The position numbers and the translations under genes are program-made. This document shows positions 26,091 to 34,416 of a DNA stretch of 64,000 bases, piece by piece (the first letter of the stretch is position 1; each line of letters opens with the position of its first letter). The notes below the pieces were generated by a model that had not been told where the DNA came from, ran no database searches, and was given only the letters and a program-made list of their open reading frames with translations. Origin of the DNA: Arsukibacterium sp. UBA3155 (GTDB lineage: Bacteria > Pseudomonadota > Gammaproteobacteria > Enterobacterales > Alteromonadaceae); the NCBI GenBank assembly GCA_002364615.1, contig DEYP01000019.1, positions 186,001 through 250,000 on the forward strand. The letters run 5' to 3'.

Positions 26091-26092
26091 AG

Positions 26093-26518
26093 CTAACTTA
26101 CCTCGGATTTAGGGGGGCTTAAAAAACTTGGAATTGCAGCAGATTCCAGTTGTTTCAGCTTTTCAATATACAGATAGTACGGCAGATCTTGCAAAGGTCG
26201 AATAGTGAAGTGAAACTTACCTTCTTTGCCGCCTTTGTCTAAGGATATATGCAGGCCGCTCGGTAGTTTTGTGCTTGCAGGAATTTTCCACCACAGGTTA
26301 CCGAATTTTGGGTTGCGGTAGTTAAACAAGGATAAACCACCGGATTTGCTATCGACAAAACTTACACCATCTTTGTCATAAACTTTAACATCCCAGGTGT
26401 CTTCTTTCTCATCCCTGGGGGGCGTAGGGCGAATGTAATCAAGTTTAGGTGTGGTTTTGCGGCCTAGACGAAACAAATCTTCCGGTACCGCCATATAAAA
26501 CTGAACAGGGGTGTGCAT
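26093..26518 (-). CDS. Hypothetical cytoplasmic protein, 141 aa
   Basis: No signal peptide or membrane segment. It starts MHTPVQFYMAVPEDLFRLGR, has the aromatic stretch FGNLWWKIPASTKLPSGL and ends SFLSPPKSEVS. I do not recognise a family. It is the first gene of a probable two-gene unit with the 57-aa protein and is divergent from the triplicated membrane proteins, sharing a 104-bp upstream region with them. A link to those proteins is possible but not shown. Confidence 0.55.
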   Translation of the reverse strand: MHTPVQFYMAVPEDLFRLGRKTTPKLDYIRPTPPRDEKEDTWDVKVYDKDGVSFVDSKSGGLSLFNYRNPKFGNLWWKIPASTKLPSGLHISLDKGGKEGKFHFTIRPLQDLPYYLYIEKLKQLESAAIPSFLSPPKSEVS

Positions 26519-26622
26519 AATCTTTCCTTAACGTAAAGTTCGCTAGTGAGTCACTATACTTCATAATGCCAATTTGTTAAATATGTCATCTAAGTGTAAA
26601 TTTAATCTGCATCAGGAATTCG

Positions 26623-27216
26623 ATGAACAACCATTCCATTTTTAAAGACGTTATTGCTCTGCTGTTCTTCGGGGTTTTACTTATCGCGGGCATTTGGACG
26701 CTACTTTACTCGGTGCAAATCCAATTAGCCGAGGTGAGTAGCGCTAAGCCCCTTATTGTATTGAGTAGCTTTCATGGTTATTTACCCGGTGCTTTGATAG
26801 CTATGGTCTTTATGTTGGGTTATGCCGCTAACAGACTATGGAGTGGGTTGAGACGGCAACCAATGGCTACTGACAACGGCAAAGTTACTGCAATAGGCGT
26901 ACTTGCTGGCTTGGCTCTTGTAATTATTGGTAGTTTCGTTATTAACTCGTACTGGGATGGGAGAGCAGAATATGCCGGTTACCAGCCCTGTCCGCCACTT
27001 ACGGTGTTAACCAATCGGGTCACGATGCAGGCCTGGACTAAAAACGAAGCCTTATGTTTCGATAACGATGTAAGGCGGATTATCGTTCGCGGCACTGCAG
27101 ATGAGACAACACAAGTGGCGCAACATCTAAGTGCAAGGGAAAAACAGCAAGCCGCTAAAATACAGTTTTTGCAACAGGAAACAGAGAGTAAACGGCGAAA
27201 CCAACTTAGCCAATAG
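26623..27216 (+). CDS. Membrane protein, first of three tandem paralogues
   Basis: 197 residues with three hydrophobic helices (about 10-32, 50-72, 88-110). The C-terminal domain has the motif shared by all three copies: YxPCPxxTxLxNRVT, then W-x4-EALC(F/Y)D-x-DVRRI and RGT-x2-ET-x-QV. The two invariant cysteines could form a disulfide outside the membrane. It ends in a Q/K-rich helix. I do not recognise a function; a DUF1240-like family is possible. Confidence 0.7.
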   Translation: MNNHSIFKDVIALLFFGVLLIAGIWTLLYSVQIQLAEVSSAKPLIVLSSFHGYLPGALIAMVFMLGYAANRLWSGLRRQPMATDNGKVTAIGVLAGLALVIIGSFVINSYWDGRAEYAGYQPCPPLTVLTNRVTMQAWTKNEALCFDNDVRRIIVRGTADETTQVAQHLSAREKQQAAKIQFLQQETESKRRNQLSQ

Positions 27217-27249
27217 CAGCTCAGTATTGAGGCAAGCCAGATCTAGTTA

Positions 27250-27855
27250 ATGAAACATCAGAATCAGAAAGTAAAACTTGCCGTCACATCATTATTAGCC
27301 TTTTTGTTGATGCTGACGTTAAGTGTGTCAGCGGTTGTTATGTTGACAGCTGAATTGCGCCATCATGCCAACGCAATAGCAAGTGGATCCCCGTTAATAA
27401 TTATCAGTAGCATGCATACTTATGGGCCTGGGATCATAGTTGGGGCTTTCTCGGGTGCATTATTGTTTCTGCTGTACTTTATGTATCGCTGTGTTTTTCA
27501 AACTGAAACACTATTTTTCAAAAGAAGTGAGAAGATCCTGGCTTCTTTAGCTTCAATCGGATTAGTAGTTATTTTTGTTGGAAGCCATTTAATTACCTCT
27601 CACTGGCAGAGCAAAGCCGATACAGCAGGTTTTGTTCCCTGCCCTGCGATGACATTGCTATCTAATAGAGTGACAATGGAAGTATGGGTGAGAGATGAAG
27701 CGTTGTGCTACGACGGCGATGTGCGGAGAATTTTAAGAAGAGGTACAAAAGATGAAACAACACAAGTGGCGCAGTATCTTAGTGTGAAGGAAAAGCAACA
27801 ACAAGCCAGGCAAAAGTTTTTAAAGCAAGAGACACCAAGTAAAAACAGGGGTTAA
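27250..27855 (+). CDS. Membrane protein, second of three tandem paralogues
   Basis: 201 residues, same plan as its neighbours: three hydrophobic segments, then FVPCPAMTLLSNRVTMEVW, DEALCYDGDVRRIL and RGTKDETTQVAQYL. The QVAQYLSVKEKQQ end is closest to the first copy (QVAQHLSAREKQQ), so these two are probably the latest duplication. 33 bp separate it from the first copy. Function unknown. Confidence 0.7.
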   Translation: MKHQNQKVKLAVTSLLAFLLMLTLSVSAVVMLTAELRHHANAIASGSPLIIISSMHTYGPGIIVGAFSGALLFLLYFMYRCVFQTETLFFKRSEKILASLASIGLVVIFVGSHLITSHWQSKADTAGFVPCPAMTLLSNRVTMEVWVRDEALCYDGDVRRILRRGTKDETTQVAQYLSVKEKQQQARQKFLKQETPSKNRG

Positions 27856-27929
27856 TAGAAGCGTGACTGCCGTAAATATTATGCTTAATCAGCACCTTTG
27901 TTCGCTTCTTGTCAGTTTCCGGTATTACG

Positions 27930-28556
27930 ATGAGTATTAGTAATTCCAAAGCCATCGCAGCTGGTTTTGCGATGTTGTTTTTTATCACACTTTTAATAAT
28001 TGCAATTATTACACTGTTGGTGCCCTCATGGCTTGAGCTACTAGCGCAATTTGGTTCAGCACGTCCGCTTATTGTAATCAGTTATTCCGGCAATCTGATG
28101 CCGGGGGCCATACTCGGTTTATTGGTAATGCTGGCGTTTGTGATTTTTCAGCTAACTGTGCGGATTCGGGGTAAGGTAGCGTTATCACTGGTAAATAAAG
28201 TAAACAGCTTTACCGGCAAAGCGATGGTTGCGTCTTTGGTGGCAACGTTTGCCGGTAGTTTTGCATTGGGTTACTGGCTGGATAACAAGGCAGAACATGC
28301 TGGGTATCAGCCCTGTCCGATGTTTACACTTCTTTCAAACCGGGTAACTTACACCGCCTGGGTGCAAAACGAAGCATTGTGTTACGACAGCGATGTACGC
28401 AGGATTGTCAGTCGCGGTACCGTTGCTGAAACAATTCAGGTTGAGCGGCACCTTGAGCAAAGACTGAAACAGCAAGCCGCCAAACTACGTTTTCTGGAGC
28501 AAGAAGAAGCGTTGCGCCGGGCGCGGCAAACCCAAAATACAGCTAATGATAACTAA
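27930..28556 (+). CDS. Membrane protein, third of three tandem paralogues
   Basis: 208 residues from the ATG at 27930 (a TTG at 27909 is in frame but less likely). Same motifs: YQPCPMFTLLSNRVTYTAW, NEALCYDSDVRRIV and RGTVAETIQVERHL. The N-terminal halves of the three copies have diverged strongly while the cysteine domain is kept, which points to selection on that domain. Function unknown. Confidence 0.7.
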   Translation: MSISNSKAIAAGFAMLFFITLLIIAIITLLVPSWLELLAQFGSARPLIVISYSGNLMPGAILGLLVMLAFVIFQLTVRIRGKVALSLVNKVNSFTGKAMVASLVATFAGSFALGYWLDNKAEHAGYQPCPMFTLLSNRVTYTAWVQNEALCYDSDVRRIVSRGTVAETIQVERHLEQRLKQQAAKLRFLEQEEALRRARQTQNTANDN

Positions 28557-28632
28557 TTTTTAAGCAGCAACGTTGAGTTAGCCACACTGGCATGTTACAT
28601 AACGGCTATCTTAATCAAAGCGTGCTTTTATT

Positions 28633-29145
28633 ATGTGGACCATTGCAGTTGCCTCGGCCAACCCGGCCAAAATTAATGCCGTGAAACAGTGTTTTCAAAG
28701 CAACTTTCCTGAGCAAACTTTTAAAGTTAGCGGCTATGCGGTGTCTTCGGGTGTTGCCGAACAACCGCTCACCAGTGCCGAAACTCTGCTCGGTGCGCAG
28801 AACCGCTTACAATCGTTGAAACTGCAAACTGCTGCCGATTATTATGTGGCGATAGAAGCAGGCCTGGATATTGATATGACTTTCGCCTGGATGCTGATTG
28901 AGCATAACGGCAAACTTGGCAAAGCACGTTCAGCCAGTCTGATGTTGCCACCGGAGGCGCTGCATTTGCTGGCAGAGGGTATGCAACTGGGTGATGCCAT
29001 GGACCAGTTATTTGGCACTACTAACATTAAACAAGCCGGCGGTGCTATCGGCTTGCTGACCCATAACCAGTTAAGCCGGGCCAGCGTGTATCAACAGGCA
29101 CTGACCCTGGCGCTGATCCCGTTTTTAAACCCAGAGCGCTTTTAA
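28633..29145 (+). CDS. yjjX: Inosine/xanthosine triphosphatase
   Basis: 170 residues (E. coli YjjX 170-173). A house-cleaning enzyme that hydrolyses ITP and XTP. Motifs: ASANPAKINAVKQCF at the start, VAIEAGLD for metal binding and GGAIGLLTHNQLSRASVYQQA at the end. Convergent with the next gene, overlapping it by 4 bp at the stops. Confidence 0.93.
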   Translation: MWTIAVASANPAKINAVKQCFQSNFPEQTFKVSGYAVSSGVAEQPLTSAETLLGAQNRLQSLKLQTAADYYVAIEAGLDIDMTFAWMLIEHNGKLGKARSASLMLPPEALHLLAEGMQLGDAMDQLFGTTNIKQAGGAIGLLTHNQLSRASVYQQALTLALIPFLNPERF

Positions 29146-30023
29146 ACTGCCACCGGTTCAGCTTGGCTGTGTTCTGCCAAGCGGCGTTTTTCCAGATAGG
29201 CATACAGCTGCTCGGTAAAAAAACCGTGCATTAAAAAGCGCTGGCCTAAATTCCAGGGACCAACCAAATAATGCGGGTATTTGTTGTAGGCCATTTCGGC
29301 CAGTTTTGGCTCGCCCACTAAGTCGCCAATCCGGATAGCGATAGACTGGTCCAGATTAAAACCATTAATGGCATCGCGGTATTGCTCGCGGGTTAGCAGT
29401 AAACAGAATAAACACATAAACAGGGCATGGGCACTTTCAAAATCGAGCCATTGGGTGCGTTTTTCTGTTAGCTGAAACTGTTCCATATCAACCGGTTGCC
29501 AGTGCTGCCAGTTAAGTTCCTCCGTTTTTAGCGGCTCTGCCGGATGGTGCCAGCTGCCAAGCTCAGCAAATAAGCGGAACAGCTCCTGATCATGCTCAAC
29601 AAAGCTGGCCTGCTGCATCTCGCTTATGCTTTTTGGATACAGGTTTACCGGCGTAAAGTCGCCAGCCGGGCTGTTCGCCGCCAGAAAATTCAACACATTG
29701 GACTCAGTGGCATAGTGGCGCAGGATCAGCAAATTCGCTTCCCGACTGACAAAGTGAGTGCAGAACCAGCAAATGAGTTTTTGTAAGCTGGTGTGGGCGC
29801 TAAATTGTGGCAATGGCAGTCGTTTAAAAAACCAGACAATATGCAGCAAAATCGCAAAAATAAACTGCAGCAATGGCCGTACACCCCAGCGTAACGGATT
29901 TTGTAAATCTTTTGACCAGAGATCCAGCGCCGCTTGCTCAATGGGTAGCGAGTTATCATTAGCGATGGCTTTTAAAAAGGCACTTGGCTCAGCGTTACTT
30001 TTACTGCTGTCATTAATACTCAT
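29142..30023 (-). CDS. Unknown protein, last gene of ketosynthase/diiron cluster
   Basis: 293 residues from the ATG at 30023, which overlaps the stop of the diiron oxidase gene by 11 bp. There is one or two hydrophobic stretches at about 50-75 (LLQFIFAILLHIVWFF), and the rest is helical with many His, Glu and Trp (ELGSWHHPAEPL, LRHYATESNVLNFL). An HYATES-x10-N motif and DFESAHALFMCLF are the most distinctive parts. I recognise no family. Coupling suggests it works on the product or substrate of the cluster. Confidence 0.6.
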   Translation of the reverse strand: MSINDSSKSNAEPSAFLKAIANDNSLPIEQAALDLWSKDLQNPLRWGVRPLLQFIFAILLHIVWFFKRLPLPQFSAHTSLQKLICWFCTHFVSREANLLILRHYATESNVLNFLAANSPAGDFTPVNLYPKSISEMQQASFVEHDQELFRLFAELGSWHHPAEPLKTEELNWQHWQPVDMEQFQLTEKRTQWLDFESAHALFMCLFCLLLTREQYRDAINGFNLDQSIAIRIGDLVGEPKLAEMAYNKYPHYLVGPWNLGQRFLMHGFFTEQLYAYLEKRRLAEHSQAEPVAV

Positions 30024-30699
30024 GATCAACTTCTTCCAGTTGCAGGCAATACAGCCTGGCGGTAACACGGGCGGTGCGAACTATTGCAGCAAGTTGCGCC
30101 GGGCTTTGACATAACCGGTCGAGCAACTGATACAGCTTCTGCAAATGGTCATCATCATTGGCACCGTGGTAACGCATAAAGCGGGTATAGCTGCTATCAC
30201 CGCCGGTACTTTTGTCGATTTGTGCTGCCCAGTCGCTGGCCATTTTCTGGCCGAGGCCCTCAATAATCCACATCGCGCCGACTAAATCGATGGGGTTGCT
30301 CTGGCTGGCCCGGTACATTAAAAAACCATGTAACGCTTCGGTACCAATATTGCGCGCTGCGTGTTGAATATCCGCCAATTTTCCGCCCGCGGCAACATAG
30401 TCTTGCTCCAGCATTTCGTAATCTCGGTGCTCTTCGCGGGCGTGACCGATAATGACCGAGCGCACGTCACTGTAGTCGCGGTCAAAGCTGGAGGCGCAGC
30501 GGCTGATCCAGCGTGAGCCTTCAATAACCTGCTGACGCCAGTTTAGTAGCAGCTGACAATAATCGGCTTTGCTGAACTGGCCCCGATCTAAGCGCTGCAA
30601 CAACGGTACCCGGCCGAGCTGGCGTTCAAACTCAAACCATACCCGCATTAACGCCTGTAAACATTGTTGGCCCTGCGGGCTTAATACTTGCTCAGTCAT
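30013..30699 (-). CDS. Haem-oxygenase-like diiron oxidase (HDO/TenA-like)
   Basis: 228 residues. The helical fold carries candidate iron ligands in GHAREEHRDYEMLEQDY (His/Glu/Asp at about 107-122), MWIIEGLGQ (Glu) and FMRYHGANDDDHLQKL (His, Asp, His). This pattern is that of iron-containing redox enzymes related to TenA, UndA and CADD. UndA-type members act on fatty acids, others on amino acids. It directly follows the ketosynthase with no gap, which favours an acyl-derived substrate. The exact reaction cannot be told. Confidence 0.75.
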   Translation of the reverse strand: MTEQVLSPQGQQCLQALMRVWFEFERQLGRVPLLQRLDRGQFSKADYCQLLLNWRQQVIEGSRWISRCASSFDRDYSDVRSVIIGHAREEHRDYEMLEQDYVAAGGKLADIQHAARNIGTEALHGFLMYRASQSNPIDLVGAMWIIEGLGQKMASDWAAQIDKSTGGDSSYTRFMRYHGANDDDHLQKLYQLLDRLCQSPAQLAAIVRTARVTARLYCLQLEEVDHEY

Positions 30700-31806
30700 T
30701 CAGGCTTCCACCACAGTCAGTTGCATATACGCATTATTAAAGCGGCCACTCTCCGGCACCATACATAAAATGGTATCGCCGGTTTTATATTGCCGGGTGC
30801 GACGAAACTCGTCCAGCATAATAAAGATAGAGGCGCAGCCGGTATTACCCCGGTCATACAGATTGCTGTACCACTTATGATCAGCAATACCGACCCCGGC
30901 GCGCTGCATCATATCGAAAATTTTACCGCGAAAATAATGTGACGAGTAATGGCACAATACATGGTCGACTTTGTCTGGTTGCACCCGGCCTTCGCTGATT
31001 AAGCGCAAATAGCCATCCACTCCCAGCTTAACGATATTTTCCAGCAATCGCACATCCTGCCGAATTAGCAGTGCCCCAGCCGCTTCGGCTTCGGCGTAGG
31101 TAGGATAATCCTGCCAGCTGCGCTGTTCACTGCTATCGCCTCGATAACCCACACTCATACACACCGGGTAAGCATCGGCATGGGAAAAACTGCGGATCCA
31201 ATCCACCCGGAAACAGCGGCCGCGGGCTTGGGTTTCCAGTAATACGGCGCCAGCGCCGTCAGACAACATCCAGCGTAAGAACTCGGCGTTAAAATCCAGC
31301 TCACTGCCGGCGGCTTCATAGCGGCTGGCTTTAAATAAACGTGAAGTCAGCTCACTCGCAACCACTAAGGCATTGGTCTGTTCGCCAGCCAGCAAATTGG
31401 TATAGGCGGCTTTTAATGCCATCATGCTGCTTGAGCAAATGCCATGACTGCTGTGCAATTCAATATCACTCAGACCAAGCTCGGCCTGCAACATCGAACC
31501 AAAACCGGGCAATACAACATCGCCCTGGCTGGTGGCGGCGCTCAGCATTTTTATCTGTCGTTTACCCAGAAAGCTGCTGCTTAAACAATGCTCAGCGGCT
31601 TTCGCTGCCATGCCGGCATTGCTGATGGTGGTGTGGTGGTTAGCGTCCATGGCGTAGTGGCGGGTTTTAATGCCATTAGATTGCAGAATACGCCGCTTTA
31701 AGCGACTGGGTTTGCCGTGCACTAAACCCAGCAATGGCTCCATCTGATCATTACTTATCGGCGGCCCCGGTAAAAAGTGGCCGCTACTGGTAATAAACAC
31801 GCTCAT
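30700..31806 (-). CDS. FabH-like beta-ketoacyl synthase (DarB/StlD-like)
   Basis: 368 residues from the ATG at 31806 (ATGA overlap with the upstream gene). A thiolase-fold ketosynthase with the catalytic triad of the KASIII class: Cys in HGICSSSMMALK, His in VLCHYSSHYF, Asn in NLYDRGNTGCAS. The N-terminus PISNDQMEPLLGLVHGKPSR followed by NGIKTRHYA resembles, from memory, the DarB/StlD ketosynthases of dialkylresorcinol and stilbene pathways. No acyl carrier protein or aromatase gene is near. It is expected to join two acyl units in the cytoplasm. Confidence 0.8.
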   Translation of the reverse strand: MSVFITSSGHFLPGPPISNDQMEPLLGLVHGKPSRLKRRILQSNGIKTRHYAMDANHHTTISNAGMAAKAAEHCLSSSFLGKRQIKMLSAATSQGDVVLPGFGSMLQAELGLSDIELHSSHGICSSSMMALKAAYTNLLAGEQTNALVVASELTSRLFKASRYEAAGSELDFNAEFLRWMLSDGAGAVLLETQARGRCFRVDWIRSFSHADAYPVCMSVGYRGDSSEQRSWQDYPTYAEAEAAGALLIRQDVRLLENIVKLGVDGYLRLISEGRVQPDKVDHVLCHYSSHYFRGKIFDMMQRAGVGIADHKWYSNLYDRGNTGCASIFIMLDEFRRTRQYKTGDTILCMVPESGRFNNAYMQLTVVEA

Positions 31807-32375
31807 AGTTTTACCTGCGGATGCTTTAACGCGGTAAATAAACAGCGCAGGTTTTCTTCCAGATAAGGCAGCACGCAAACGACGGCCATAAAACCCAGAT
31901 AGTAAGGCAGGTAAGTATCGCCGCCATGGGCATAGGGCATTCGCTGCAGGTAAAATTCGCCCTGCCAGTTAAAACTCAACAGTTTAATAAAGACCGGGTA
32001 ATTAATGACGATGATCAACAACAACATATACATGGGCAAAGTAGCCAGATAATTATGCGCATGCATTTCCCAGACGCTGATATGGCGTTTGGGCGCCGCG
32101 TAATGCACGTCGTAATGCGCAACGGCCTCATGTGCCAGCCAGGCAACAATGCAAATCAGCATAATCAGCACATTAACCTGAAACAGCAGGCATAACAGAA
32201 TAGGCACCGCCATCTGAATGCCCATTAGTGAGTGAATGAGCGACTCACGCAAGCCCGAGGTGTATTCAATACGGGTAGCGCGATGGCAGCACCAGTCCAC
32301 AAAACCGGCAATACCCCACAGCGGTAAAAACACATACAGCATAAGCTGAATTAATAACTGGCTGGTTTGCAACAC
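31803..32375 (-). CDS. Polytopic membrane protein with histidine motifs
   Basis: 190 residues, about four membrane helices. Between the helices are clustered histidines: FVDWCCHR, then LAHEAVAHYDVHYA and RHISVWEMHAHNYL. This spacing recalls membrane diiron hydroxylases and desaturases, but the set of boxes is not a standard one, so the call is by pattern only. It is first in the four-gene cluster and overlaps the ketosynthase start by 4 bp. Confidence 0.6.
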   Translation of the reverse strand: MLQTSQLLIQLMLYVFLPLWGIAGFVDWCCHRATRIEYTSGLRESLIHSLMGIQMAVPILLCLLFQVNVLIMLICIVAWLAHEAVAHYDVHYAAPKRHISVWEMHAHNYLATLPMYMLLLIIVINYPVFIKLLSFNWQGEFYLQRMPYAHGGDTYLPYYLGFMAVVCVLPYLEENLRCLFTALKHPQVKL

Positions 32376-32450
32376 CCTACTCCTGTTGGTGTTAATACTG
32401 CCAGTTACTATATCTTATGGTTAATGGTTTGTAGATTACTTTCCGATACC

Positions 32451-33764
32451 TTAATTTCGTGAGGCCTGCCGGCGCGCCAGAAAATATAGCGCCGTGCCGA
32501 GTAATACAAAAAGCGCCGTGGCGATAACCGATGATAAACTCACCTGCAGCGCCAGCCAGCCACAGGCGGCAAGGCCCAGCAGCGGAATGGTATAGCCCAG
32601 TGGCAACACAAAGCTGTCGCTGACAGCCAGTTTTGGCCGCAGCACCGGCACCGCGGCACAGGTCAGGCTGTATAACAGCAGGCGTGATACCACGGTAGCG
32701 GCTGCCAGCCATAAAAATGAGCCATACAGGGCAAGCATCAATGCCAGTACGCCAAAAAACAAAATAGAGTTAGCCGGGGTTAAAAAATGCGGCTGTACCG
32801 CCCCAAACCAGCGCGGCAGGCTGCCATCTTCGGCCAGCGCGAAGCTGGCGCGGGGCGTGGAAAATATCGCACCGAGTAAATTAGCCGCCACAGAGGCGAC
32901 TACGCCTAGCATCAATACTATGGCGCCGACGGGGCCAAACAGGGCGGCGGCGACATCCAGTAACGGGCTGCTGGAATTGGCGATATCTGTCACGGCAGCA
33001 ACACTCACCAGTTGAATGCCAATGTACAGCAGGGTAACCAGCAGTAGGCCCAGGATCAGCGCCCTTGGCATATCCCGCGCCGGGTTTTTTGCCTCTCCGG
33101 CGGGTACCACTACTGATTCAAAGCCAACAAAAGCATAAATCAGTAATAAGGTCGCCGCCCCAATATCGTAGGGGCTGTTAAATACCGTTAATGGGTTAAA
33201 ATCGGGCAGTAGCTTGGTGCCCAATAAACTGGCGCCGGCAACAACCAACAGCAGCAGTACCGCAAACTTGATAACGGTAAGCAGCGCCAGCGAGCGCATG
33301 GCCCGCAACGAACCTACGACATTAATCAGAGTAAGGCTGACAATAATTGCTGCCAGTAACAACACACGGTTAAAACCCGCTATTGCCGCTGGCCAGAAGT
33401 AACCGATACTGTCGACTAACAACACACTGTTAGCAGCAAACGACACTAAACGGGCAATGTAATATAACCAACCGGCTTGAAAGCCGATAAAAGGGCCAAA
33501 TGCTGCCGTGCCATATCGCACCGGGCCGCCACTACCGCGAAAATAACTGGCCAGCTCCGCCATGCAGAGCAAAATGGGCAGAATTAGCAGCGCACAAAAC
33601 AAATAAATTAACGGACTGTATTCGCCGGCCAGTTTTGCGGCGCCACCTGGCAAACCGAAAATACCGGCACCAATTAAGCCATTCACCACCAGCAACCATA
33701 GCCCGAATAAGCCCAGATGACGGGGCAGGGTATTGCCAGTGACAGCGGTTTTCAGATCAGGCAT
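32451..33764 (-). CDS. APC-family amino acid permease
   Basis: 437 residues from the ATG at 33764; the frame continues to 33821 without a better start. About twelve membrane helices. The N-terminal APC motif is LLVVNGLIGAGIFGLPGGAA, with GFESVVVPAGEAKNPARDMPRAL in the middle and ASFALAEDGSLPRWF later. It is probably an amino acid or polyamine proton symporter. It lies 75 bp upstream of the ketosynthase cluster in the same direction and may or may not be cotranscribed. Confidence 0.85.
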   Translation of the reverse strand: MPDLKTAVTGNTLPRHLGLFGLWLLVVNGLIGAGIFGLPGGAAKLAGEYSPLIYLFCALLILPILLCMAELASYFRGSGGPVRYGTAAFGPFIGFQAGWLYYIARLVSFAANSVLLVDSIGYFWPAAIAGFNRVLLLAAIIVSLTLINVVGSLRAMRSLALLTVIKFAVLLLLVVAGASLLGTKLLPDFNPLTVFNSPYDIGAATLLLIYAFVGFESVVVPAGEAKNPARDMPRALILGLLLVTLLYIGIQLVSVAAVTDIANSSSPLLDVAAALFGPVGAIVLMLGVVASVAANLLGAIFSTPRASFALAEDGSLPRWFGAVQPHFLTPANSILFFGVLALMLALYGSFLWLAAATVVSRLLLYSLTCAAVPVLRPKLAVSDSFVLPLGYTIPLLGLAACGWLALQVSLSSVIATALFVLLGTALYFLARRQASRN

Positions 33765-33880
33765 AGCAGTTATCCAATGTGGGTAAGCCCCTACTATAAA
33801 ATGAATAAACCCTTGCTGCACGGTTTTGTTTACTGTGCGCGCCAGCGCACCGATAAGCCCGACTCTGGCAGCTGTACTAT

Positions 33881-33922
33881 ACTCAATATTCTGGACTCAA
33901 TATTCTAGACTTAGTATCCCGG
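33881..33922. repeat. Three 14-bp tandem repeats
   Basis: ACTCAATATTCTGG, ACTCAATATTCTAG and the degenerate ACTTAGTATCCCGG follow one another without spacing, 47-88 bp before the DUF883-like gene. They could be regulator binding sites or part of its promoter. Confidence 0.55.
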
Positions 33923-33968
33923 CAATGTTGCTAAGGCTAATTTTTTACCAGTTACTAACGGAGGTATT

Positions 33969-34340
33969 ATGGACTATTTTACTAACGGAAATATAAATCA
34001 GGATGCCGTTCGCCGTCGCTTAAAAACCGCCAGAGGCAGTTTTCACAATGCAATCGATAACGTGACAGACAAAGCCGCACCGGCATTCAGAAGGATGTCT
34101 GGCAGAGCATCCCATGCGGTTGACAGAATGGCAGATGGCGCTCACGTGGCTGCTGATGCTCTATCGCATAAAGGAGAGCAGCTGCATCATCTGCAACAGC
34201 AGCTGGTTGCGGGCAGTCGCAGCACAATAAGAAACCGGCCCTTACTGGCGGTGGGTATTGCCGTCGCAGGCGGTGTACTTTTAAGCTGGTGGTTAAGTCG
34301 TCGGCAGCAGCGACAACAGGAACAGTACCCAGATGAGTAG
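33969..34340 (+). CDS. DUF883/ElaB-YqjD-like membrane-anchored protein
   Basis: 123 residues: a long basic amphipathic helix (residues 10-85, with KAAPAFRRMSGRASHAVDRM) and a C-terminal membrane helix (LLAVGIAVAGGVLLSWWL) followed by RRQQRQQEQ. The layout matches ElaB/YqjD-type proteins, which bind ribosomes at the membrane in stationary phase; the exact family is uncertain. A GGAGG ribosome binding site precedes the ATG. Confidence 0.6.
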   Translation: MDYFTNGNINQDAVRRRLKTARGSFHNAIDNVTDKAAPAFRRMSGRASHAVDRMADGAHVAADALSHKGEQLHHLQQQLVAGSRSTIRNRPLLAVGIAVAGGVLLSWWLSRRQQRQQEQYPDE

Positions 34341-34363
34341 TAATAATGGCTTTGAATGTCGTG

Positions 34364-34392
34364 AAACAGGCCGCCCCAAAGCGGCCTGTTTT
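34364..34392. terminator. Terminator between convergent genes
   Basis: AAACAGGCCGC-CCCAAA-GCGGCCTGTTTT, an 11-bp stem with A and T runs on its two sides, so it can serve both strands: the DUF883-like gene and the S9 peptidase. Confidence 0.85.
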
Positions 34393-34416
34393 ATAACCAT
34401 TACCCCACAGGGTTAA

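Noticed and set aside
32392-32712. 106-residue frame overlapping the end of the APC permease
   Set aside because: Other-frame shadow of the permease; no independent start signals.
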